Source: a virus. From it: 33,305 nucleotides of DNA. The notes below the pieces were generated by a model. It did no database searches. It was not told the DNA's origin and saw only the letters and a program-made list of their open reading frames with translations. This document shows, piece after piece, positions 19,015 through 25,540 of the stretch. The position numbers were made by a program, and so were the translations under genes. The DNA lies in the IMG/VR virus record IMGVR_UViG_3300009593_000066, positions 1-33,305 of that record. One strand, given 5' to 3'. Numbering within the stretch: position 1 is the stretch's first letter; each line of letters starts with the position of its first letter.

Positions 19015-20250
19015 TTAGTGTTTAATCCATTTAGATTTTCCTCTCATTAATTGAGTAAATTCTTCTAATTTTATATTTGATAATCTTATTTTAGCATTTC
19101 TTAAAGCTGCAGATCTCGCGTTTCTATACCTACGCACTACATATTCCGGAATACCCATCTTAATAGATAAGATAGCATGTGCTATATGCATATATAGAGC
19201 TTCCTCAGCAAACTTTGGAACCTTCATATCTTCATCATATGCTAAACCATCAGATATGTATTCTAAGATGATTAATTTACCTCGTAAATTACTTGAAAAA
19301 GAAAATTTTCCTGTTCTTCTATTGATAGTATACCATCCATTTTGCTGTGTTAATGAGGGATCTAATCCATATCTCTCTCCATAAAACACTTTCCAATATT
19401 GCCAATCATATACTCCTAGCTCAGCTAAATTCCAATCTCCTATAATATTATTATCATTAAATGAAGCCCATCGTTCTTCCGTGAAAGATTGTTTTGCTAA
19501 TAAATTACTTTCATAATTTGGATATCCGTCTTGTGTAGGAATACCATCACTATCTTGGATTGGTAACTCAGTTGGGTTAGATGTTAAAGAGGGTTCAGCA
19601 GGATAAATAATTCTTTTAACTCCAGCATTATCTACCCAACTTACTTTTACGTAGTTAACATAGTCTTGAGGAATAGGAACAGATAAATAAGGAGGAATAG
19701 TTAATTCTTGTGATTTTATACTTCTTAACGTGTCGTAACTAAATTCTTGTAATCCTCTTTTAGCGTGAAACATTACATCACTTCGTGTAGCTCGAGGAAT
19801 AAGTTTTTGTTCTCCCACGTATCCTACTAAAAAATTGTCTATAACATCAGAAAGTTTTATGTATTCATAACTACCATAGTTATCTTCAGTTGCCCAGTTT
19901 CTTAATTCTGTATAAAAATTACCATCATATGTTGGATGAGTAATAGAAGTTCTTACTTCTATAGTGCTATTTTCAGGATTAGATATATATACTAATTCTT
20001 CAGCTATTTTAACATACGTAGTAGGAGTTGCAGCAGGTGCATAATAAACATCAAAGTTTATATAAGGATTGCCTGAAACATTTCCAGCTGCATCATACCC
20101 ACTAATAGCTGGTGTATTTAAATTCCAACCGCTAATAGTTACAGGGTCCGCTGCTAAAGGAGCTGATTGTAAATCTGGAAAAGCCTGTTGACCGGAATAG
20201 TATTGGGCATTAGTTTCGGTGATTAATCCACCATTTGGATAAGTTGCCAT
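19015..20250 (-). CDS. Tail tubular / second ring protein (T7 gp11-like group, inferred)
   Basis: This 411-aa protein contains features I associate with tail tubular or ring proteins of crAss-like phages: a conserved-looking core MFHAKRGLQEFSYDTL near residues 160-175, then PPYLSVPIPQDYVNYVKVSW (186-205), and a C-terminal helical region rich in Arg and Lys (370-411) with YMHIAHAI. The first 130 residues are a beta-rich N-terminal extension. No membrane or signal segment is seen. The gene begins 6 nt after the 244-aa ring gene and ends 5 nt before the nozzle-type gene, so the three form a head-to-tail connector block. Exact assignment as ring 2 or tube needs a structural comparison. Confidence 0.88.
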   Translation of the reverse strand: MATYPNGGLITETNAQYYSGQQAFPDLQSAPLAADPVTISGWNLNTPAISGYDAAGNVSGNPYINFDVYYAPAATPTTYVKIAEELVYISNPENSTIEVRTSITHPTYDGNFYTELRNWATEDNYGSYEYIKLSDVIDNFLVGYVGEQKLIPRATRSDVMFHAKRGLQEFSYDTLRSIKSQELTIPPYLSVPIPQDYVNYVKVSWVDNAGVKRIIYPAEPSLTSNPTELPIQDSDGIPTQDGYPNYESNLLAKQSFTEERWASFNDNNIIGDWNLAELGVYDWQYWKVFYGERYGLDPSLTQQNGWYTINRRTGKFSFSSNLRGKLIILEYISDGLAYDEDMKVPKFAEEALYMHIAHAILSIKMGIPEYVVRRYRNARSAALRNAKIRLSNIKLEEFTQLMRGKSKWIKH

Positions 20251-20256
20251 ATGTTA

Positions 20257-20991
20257 TTATTTTTTTTCTGTTACTTCCTCTCGCTGCATTTGACTAGCAG
20301 CTGCTTGTACAATACTTGGATCTCTAATGATTATTCCAGCATACATTAATATTTCAATAACTAATTCAGTTTGGTCTTGATCAGATATTTCAAAGTTTAC
20401 TGAAGTACCTGGAGGAGTAGGATAAACAGTTCCTCCTGAAGGAGCGTCTGGATCTTCCCAAACATACTGCCCTTGAGAACCAATAGTAAAAGCCCAGATA
20501 GGATCTTTAGGTTTTCTTACATAATAACATTGTAGTTCTGATTCAGGGAGAGTAGGATAGACTTGTAAAGTATTACCACGTCTAGTAAAGATAGGATGTT
20601 TTGAGGTAGGTTGTGTTAATTTAGATCTTTGAGCTAAATAGTATTGATGTTGAGTTGATTCTTCACATTCAATTACTCTTCCACCTAATGGTTGATATTG
20701 CATAGTGCCAAACCTATGTAAATCAGTGGGTAATAAATAACCGGCTTGTAAAGGAGCAGTGGTTTCAAATTCAGAAATTCTTTCTTCTACAACTTTTACT
20801 CTATCAGCTAACTCTGTACTTAATCGTGGGCTACGTAGATATTGGTTTAAATCTTCAAAATATTTTTCGAATATTTCTAATTGTACTTGTCTTGCCACGC
20901 TGTTGAATTCAGCAGGAGTCATATAACCTCTCTGTTCTTTATTTAAAATAAATAAAACAGTTTGATATACAGTGTTTACGTTTACAGCCAT
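20257..20991 (-). CDS. Head-tail adaptor / ring protein
   Basis: This 244-aa protein starts with a helical region (VYQTVLFILNKEQRGYMTP, residues 8-26, and a following Glu-rich helix) and continues with a beta-rich part containing RRGNTLQVYP and CYYVRKPKDP (about 137-168). The C-terminus is helical and acidic/Gln-rich. Size, fold pattern and position between capsid genes and the tail tube fit the adaptor that docks under the portal (T7 gp11-type; ring protein in crAss-like phages). Its start lies about 13 nt beyond the U-tract of a strong terminator, so expression probably relies on read-through or on a promoter within the preceding gene. The start context is A-rich without a Shine-Dalgarno site. 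Confidence 0.85.
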   Translation of the reverse strand: MAVNVNTVYQTVLFILNKEQRGYMTPAEFNSVARQVQLEIFEKYFEDLNQYLRSPRLSTELADRVKVVEERISEFETTAPLQAGYLLPTDLHRFGTMQYQPLGGRVIECEESTQHQYYLAQRSKLTQPTSKHPIFTRRGNTLQVYPTLPESELQCYYVRKPKDPIWAFTIGSQGQYVWEDPDAPSGGTVYPTPPGTSVNFEISDQDQTELVIEILMYAGIIIRDPSIVQAAASQMQREEVTEKK

Positions 20992-21004
20992 TTATAGTAT
21001 TTTT

Positions 21005-21033
21005 AAAAAAAAAGGCGGCAACTTCGCCGCCTT
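21005..21033 (-). terminator. Rho-independent terminator after the 246-aa gene
   Basis: On the minus strand AAGGCGGC and GCCGCCTT form a perfect 8-bp GC-rich stem (21012-21033) with a GAAGTT loop, followed by a run of nine T (21013-21005). It lies 15 nt after the stop of the 246-aa gene and about 13 nt before the ATG of the 244-aa ring gene. Confidence 0.92.
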
Positions 21034-21036
21034 AAT

Positions 21037-21056
21037 TATAATCACTTGTTATTTTA
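21037..21056 (-). repeat. 20-nt motif, copy 2 (TAAAATAACAAGTGATTATA)
   Basis: This matches 19 of 20 bases of the segment at 14733-14752 and likewise covers a gene's 3' end. Here it includes a TATAAT on the minus strand and runs up to the terminator hairpin. Function is unknown; AT-rich composition makes a chance match possible. Confidence 0.3.
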
Positions 21057-21789
21057 GTTTTTTATCTATTGATTTATAAACCTCAACACCTTCGTCTGTC
21101 TTTAACCAAGCAGCCATAGCTGAATAAGGATTTTCCTCAAAAGGAACTGTCATAAGCTTACGCCCATTACTGCCCCAACTAAAAATTCTTTGATCAGGAG
21201 ATAATTTTATAATATTAGCTTCAGTAGCTTTTATTGCAAAATTTCTTAGTTCTACGTTTTCATCCTCACATAGTTCAATAAACAACGCGGGATTATTTTT
21301 AGCAAAAATAAGTAGATCTCTTTTTATTTCTTTAGAAGATAAAGTGGAAACTCTAGAACCTTGTTCTACTCTAAGAATCGCTTCACCTTTGTCTACTTCC
21401 ATAGTATTCGCAATGTTTAAAGCATCAATTTCTAATTTGATTAAATCTAATTGATCTGTTGCTTCAACAATTGAATCATACTCTTCATATAACCTACCTT
21501 TGTGAGTGTGATATAATGAAAGTAATTCTTGTAGATTCCTTTTGTTTTTTGGAACATATAAAGTTCCGTTTTCAAATATAATATGATCTAATGTCACTGG
21601 ACCAGACTGTTCATCAACAAAACAACTTTTTTGATTAGTTGCATATCGCAATTCTCTTTGGTGTCCTTTATTGTCGTCAAACCACATTAATGGATGTCTA
21701 CTTGTATGTCGTGAACCTAGTTTAAATGTTAAAGGTTCAACGTTATTGGTAAGATAGTAATGTCTATCTTTGTATTCAAATTCTGTCAT
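21049..21789 (-). CDS. Conserved-type phage protein of unknown function between two terminators
   Basis: This 246-aa soluble protein is not one I can name. Residues 1-80 look beta-rich and basic (RHTSRHPLMWFDDNKGHQRE near 27-46). Residues 80-200 are largely helical and acidic, including LLSLYHTHKGRLYEEYDSIV (89-108). Similar proteins, as I recall, occur beside capsid genes in marine phages, possibly with a head-completion or assembly role; this is not established. It has its own transcriptional unit signature: a terminator ends just upstream of its start and another follows its stop. The start is preceded by TTAAATT with no Shine-Dalgarno site. Confidence 0.82.
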   Translation of the reverse strand: MTEFEYKDRHYYLTNNVEPLTFKLGSRHTSRHPLMWFDDNKGHQRELRYATNQKSCFVDEQSGPVTLDHIIFENGTLYVPKNKRNLQELLSLYHTHKGRLYEEYDSIVEATDQLDLIKLEIDALNIANTMEVDKGEAILRVEQGSRVSTLSSKEIKRDLLIFAKNNPALFIELCEDENVELRNFAIKATEANIIKLSPDQRIFSWGSNGRKLMTVPFEENPYSAMAAWLKTDEGVEVYKSIDKKLK

Positions 21790-21811
21790 AATTTAATAAA
21801 ATATAATAATT

Positions 21812-21839
21812 AAAAAAGACCCCTCCGAAGAGGGATCTT
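21812..21839 (-). terminator. UUCG-tetraloop terminator after the capsid gene block
   Basis: On the minus strand AAGATCCCTC pairs with GAGGGGTCTT (one G-U pair) around a TTCG loop closed by C-G, the highly stable UUCG tetraloop, followed by six T (21817-21812). It lies 8 nt after the stop of the 200-aa gene. A T-rich stretch on the other side (TTGTTTTTT, plus strand) would let it work in both directions, although no plus-strand gene is near. Confidence 0.93.
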
Positions 21840-21847
21840 ATTGTTTT

Positions 21848-22450
21848 TTACATCAACGCTACGTCATAACACGTAACACCCTCAGGTAACCCCAATATTG
21901 GGTTACGATGAGGAGCTTGCATTGCTTTTCTCATAGCGCTATTAACTGCTAAAAGAATTGCTTCTGCATTATCAGATGTTCCACCGTTAAGTGAAAGTCT
22001 CCAATATCTGTTATGTTCTGGTTGTATCTGTCTCATGTCCACCGCACCAGCAGCAGAATCAGCTAATTGCACAAATAACGCGTAATCAACTGGTACTAAA
22101 GCTTGAGCTTCAGAATCTGGAGTAACAAGAGCTGCAGCGTCTAACGTTAAAGTTAGATCTCCAGTGTATATTACACCATCTCCAGTCAATGATACTTCAT
22201 CACCTGCTGCATAACCATCACCACCTACAGTGATAGTTACAGTGAATGCTTCTGCAGGTAGTCCTTGATCAGTCACTTCAACAGTAGCTTTAGCACCTGA
22301 ACCTGATCCCGTAGAAGAAACTATATCAATAGCAGCAGTAGTTCCATTAGAATCTGCTGTTGCACCTGTTTCGTCCCAACCAGCTAAAGTACCGGCTTTC
22401 ATCGGTAATCCACCTTCAGTAGATAGATTTACTATAAATTGATTTGCCAT
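21848..22450 (-). CDS. Capsid auxiliary/decoration-type protein
   Basis: This 200-aa protein is acidic, rich in Ala, Gly, Thr and Val, and beta-like throughout. A central insert (about residues 40-95) has the pattern VEVTDQG, then VGGDGYAAGDEVSLTG, a G-x-GYxxGD module of the kind found in phage structural proteins and also seen twice in the 1419-aa tail protein. The C-terminus (about 150-185: TSDNAEAI, AMQAPHRN, GLPEG) resembles the C-terminal half of the 101-aa protein encoded just before it, suggesting paralogues, one with an inserted domain. Position right after the capsid gene and before a strong terminator suggests a high-copy auxiliary head protein. Start context GAAATTATG matches that of the 101-aa gene. 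Confidence 0.86.
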   Translation of the reverse strand: MANQFIVNLSTEGGLPMKAGTLAGWDETGATADSNGTTAAIDIVSSTGSGSGAKATVEVTDQGLPAEAFTVTITVGGDGYAAGDEVSLTGDGVIYTGDLTLTLDAAALVTPDSEAQALVPVDYALFVQLADSAAGAVDMRQIQPEHNRYWRLSLNGGTSDNAEAILLAVNSAMRKAMQAPHRNPILGLPEGVTCYDVALM

Positions 22451-22462
22451 AATTTCTAGTTT

Positions 22463-22768
22463 TTAAGGATAAGTTAAATTGCTAACTGCCATTGAGTCAA
22501 CTGTCGCGTCTTTGTTAGACGGTAATTCAAAAAGAGTTTTAGACCCTGGGGCCTGTTGTGCTCTTTTTATCAAAAGCTCCAACGTTTCAGCATCATCTGC
22601 TGTAACATTTTCACTCATGTCTATGGTAACTGCCCACACTTCACCTGAAGCTGCTGGAGTATTGTAATAGCAAACAGCATTGTTGCTGTCTTCTTCTACT
22701 CTAAAAACTCCATCAACATTAAGACTTAGTGCGCCTGTCCCGTATTTAAGTTCAATCAAACTTGCCAT
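22463..22768 (-). CDS. Small capsid-associated protein
   Basis: This 101-aa protein is soluble, with a beta-rich N-terminal half and a helix near 55-75 (DDAETLELLIKRAQQAPG). The pattern AE, then AxQAP, then LxLP is shared with the end of the 200-aa protein that follows 12 nt later; the two are probably diverged paralogues. It lies 30 nt after the major capsid gene, so it is likely a minor or auxiliary head protein. The family is not recognised. No Shine-Dalgarno site; leader ends GAAATTATG. Confidence 0.84.
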   Translation of the reverse strand: MASLIELKYGTGALSLNVDGVFRVEEDSNNAVCYYNTPAASGEVWAVTIDMSENVTADDAETLELLIKRAQQAPGSKTLFELPSNKDATVDSMAVSNLTYP

Positions 22769-22798
22769 AATTTCTATTGTTTAAAAGGTTAATAAAAA

Positions 22799-24304
22799 TC
22801 ACGTAGTAGACTTGAATAATACGAAGTTATTTGCGGCTTGTGTTACTAAACATCTTTCTGTTAAGAAGTTAACTTGCATAGCATCTAAATCAGATGTATA
22901 TGCTCCTCCAACAGATCCAGTGATCCAAGACTTATATCTTCTATCATCAGCTTGTGAAGCTCTATATCTTACGTGTAAGAAAGGTCTTCTAATATTAGAT
23001 CCTAATACTTGATCATATACTGTTGTTGTACCAGCAGGAACCATAACACCATCGATGTCACGAATTAATCCCCTAGTGGTAGCATCATTCAGATATTTCC
23101 AATCAGTTTTATAGAAGTCATAAGAACCTCTTCTAAAACCTGCGAATCCAAAGTTAAGTGCCATTTCACTTTCATTGTCAAATAAACCGTAAGAAGCAGC
23201 TTGTGTAGAAGCATAACCTCCACCAGCTTGAGCAGCGATCATATCATCGAAATCAAGAGCAGTAGCTCTGTTTAAGAATAACATGTTCTCTTCAATAGCT
23301 CCTTGCTTATCTAATTGTTTAAGAATAGTGTCAAAGTCACCTAAAGCACCAGCTCCAGGAGCAGCAGCACCAGCAAAGTCATTCCAGATATTTCCTCTTG
23401 CTTCAATAGCAGCGAACATACCTTGAGTACCTTCTGGATTAGCATTTGCATCATACACAAGTTCACCTACGTTAGGAGGTGGTCCACCAGCGTTGAAATA
23501 TGGAGGATTTGGTGTATCTTGAAAACCAACAGCAGCAGAACCTGCAGCAGCTAATTCACCTTCAACCAACGCCATTTCCATATAATCTTCAAATCTTAAT
23601 CTAGTTTCAGCTTCAGATTTTAAATACCAGAAATATCCCGCAGATCCATCTTCAGCAGCGATTTCAATCCAGCCAATTTGAGCTGTATCAGAACCAGATA
23701 CTTCAAAGTAATCTTTAATGATAATTGGTTTGTTAGCAAACGTTTGAGGAACTGGCTCAATAGATTGTCTCATTCCAGACGATCCTTTTGAAAATTCAGA
23801 ACCATAAACAAACATTTTTAAATCAGCAGCACCTAAACCAACAACAGCATTTAAACTAGCCGCAGTGTAAGGTAAAGCTGTAACTTGAGTAGCAGTTACT
23901 GCAGATACGATACATTTAACTGTAACGATTCCATTTGATACTACTACTGTTTGGTTAATTCTAACCGCGTTGTTTGCACCACCAGGTAACGTAATAACGT
24001 TTCCGGCTCTAGTACAACCATCATAAGCAATGTGTAATCTATTTTGTTCAGACCAGATTACTTGATCTGAGGTCATTGGCATTTCTGCCCCAACCATTCT
24101 TAAGAAACCAGATAAAGTTCTGTTTCCATATCTTTCCACCTCTTGTTCGTACAATTCAGGTAGATATTGTTGCGTCCACTGAGCAAACCCTGCATCATGA
24201 AAATTAATATAATTGTCAGGCATGGTCATCTTCTGTGGCATAGGAGTAATAGACGCTGGAAACGCACCGGTTCCAGGTCCTGTGTTATTAACTACAAATC
24301 CCAT
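22799..24304 (-). CDS. Major capsid protein
   Basis: This 501-aa protein is assigned as the shell protein from size, position after portal and scaffold genes, and motifs that I recall from crAss-like capsid proteins: FGNR-like YGNRTLSGFLRMVGAE (59-74), WSEQNRLH (84-91), RRGSYDFYKTDWKYLND (near 390-406), and a C-terminal run with LHVRYRASQADDRRYKSW (about 445-462) and FLTERCLVTQAANNFVLF (about 479-496). The last part fits the HK97-fold core (P and A domains). An Ala/Gly/Pro-rich stretch in the middle (about 250-320) may be a surface insertion. Codons appear richer in G/C than in the flanking genes, as for a highly expressed protein. The leader ends ATCAATTATG. Confidence 0.9.
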   Translation of the reverse strand: MGFVVNNTGPGTGAFPASITPMPQKMTMPDNYINFHDAGFAQWTQQYLPELYEQEVERYGNRTLSGFLRMVGAEMPMTSDQVIWSEQNRLHIAYDGCTRAGNVITLPGGANNAVRINQTVVVSNGIVTVKCIVSAVTATQVTALPYTAASLNAVVGLGAADLKMFVYGSEFSKGSSGMRQSIEPVPQTFANKPIIIKDYFEVSGSDTAQIGWIEIAAEDGSAGYFWYLKSEAETRLRFEDYMEMALVEGELAAAGSAAVGFQDTPNPPYFNAGGPPPNVGELVYDANANPEGTQGMFAAIEARGNIWNDFAGAAAPGAGALGDFDTILKQLDKQGAIEENMLFLNRATALDFDDMIAAQAGGGYASTQAASYGLFDNESEMALNFGFAGFRRGSYDFYKTDWKYLNDATTRGLIRDIDGVMVPAGTTTVYDQVLGSNIRRPFLHVRYRASQADDRRYKSWITGSVGGAYTSDLDAMQVNFLTERCLVTQAANNFVLFKSTT

Positions 24305-24326
24305 AATTGATAATTTTTGTTTTTTT

Positions 24327-25514
24327 TTATTTTTTTGTTTTTATTTTCAATCTTGAACTATCATCTCCGCTAATTGCTCTAACTTTATATCCATTAATGA
24401 ACATATCACCAGGAGCTTGTTGCTGAGTAGAAGTATTTACATTGTTAGACTTACTAGTTATATCTTTTACAGCATCAGCTTTACCTTGTTCGTAAAAATG
24501 ATGTGCGATACGATCTGCATTTCTAGCAGTGTAAAGAGCTTTATGATAGCCATTGTAATCATTTATTTCACCGTTTTCATTTTGAAACTTTCCTACAAAA
24601 TCAGCTAAATTGGATTGTTTTTGGGCTACATCATGAGTATTATTTACATTATACTTAAACGCTTTATCTCCTACTTTAAATTCGAAACCTTCGAAATCTT
24701 TAAAGAAATTGTTTGTTGTACTTTTAAAATTCTCGTGACGTGATACTTTTTGCTCTTGTTCTTGACTGTACATGTTGTAAAAGTCCATAGCTTTTTTCTG
24801 CTCTTGAGTAACGTTTGGTCTCAACTTGATCTCATCGTAATATTTACTCTTTGTGTCTTCTAAAAACTTATTCGCTTTTGCAAGTTCTTCTTTTAATATA
24901 ATCTTTTTTTCTGTTATCTGTTGCTCACTATCTTCTTCTTCATCCCAAGCAAATTGACCTTCCATATGGAAAGTTATTTCCTTGTTAGTAAGGTAAGGTT
25001 TTGTTTGTTTATAGTATTCTCTTAATAACTGCTCATTATTTAACGCACTATAATCTCTATTTAACCTAACATAGTCTTCTAACGTACCACCAGTTTCTTC
25101 CATAAATGCTACTAGTTTATCTACATTTTCAGGTAAAGTTGGAACTTCAGTTTCTTTAGGTTTTTCTGCAACAGGTTTAACAGGTTCTTTTTCTTCAACC
25201 TTCTCTTCAGTTGATTTAATCTCTTCTAAAGGATTTACTTCATCCTTTACTACTTCTTCTTTTTCACTTTCGTTGGAAGACTTTGGGGATTCAACGTGTG
25301 TTTCTCCCACTTTTCCGCCATCTGTGGATTTTGCATCCACATCCACTTTCTCTGTGCTTTGCTCTTGAACGGCATCTTCTTCTTTTTTTAGGTTAACTTT
25401 AGTTACATCATCATTTTTAGATGTTAGTTTTTTTGGTCTTCCAGGTTTCTTTTTCATTTTAAAGTCACCTTCTTGTTTAACTTCTTCAGTTACGTTTTTT
25501 ACTTCTTCACTCAT
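24327..25514 (-). CDS. Scaffold-like assembly protein with an AT-hook motif
   Basis: This 395-aa protein is very acidic and Lys/Glu-rich, with a low-complexity N-terminal third (1-130, repeated K/E/V/P) and a helical middle and C-terminal part (about 150-380). It lies between portal and capsid genes, the usual place for a scaffolding protein, and its charged helical composition fits that role. Residues 21-29 read KKKPGRPKK, matching the AT-hook core (GRP flanked by basic residues) known to bind the minor groove of AT-rich DNA; this is unusual for a scaffold. It ends 22 nt before the capsid ATG. No protease or metal-site motif is evident. Scaffold function is inferred. Confidence 0.85.
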   Translation of the reverse strand: MSEEVKNVTEEVKQEGDFKMKKKPGRPKKLTSKNDDVTKVNLKKEEDAVQEQSTEKVDVDAKSTDGGKVGETHVESPKSSNESEKEEVVKDEVNPLEEIKSTEEKVEEKEPVKPVAEKPKETEVPTLPENVDKLVAFMEETGGTLEDYVRLNRDYSALNNEQLLREYYKQTKPYLTNKEITFHMEGQFAWDEEEDSEQQITEKKIILKEELAKANKFLEDTKSKYYDEIKLRPNVTQEQKKAMDFYNMYSQEQEQKVSRHENFKSTTNNFFKDFEGFEFKVGDKAFKYNVNNTHDVAQKQSNLADFVGKFQNENGEINDYNGYHKALYTARNADRIAHHFYEQGKADAVKDITSKSNNVNTSTQQQAPGDMFINGYKVRAISGDDSSRLKIKTKK

Positions 25515-25540
25515 AATATAATATTATATAATTATTAAGC

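Noticed and set aside
25514-25540. AT-only palindrome-like spacer between portal and scaffold genes as a promoter or terminator
   Set aside because: It is only A/T, has no GC stem and no -35-like element; the TATA-like sequence is expected from composition.
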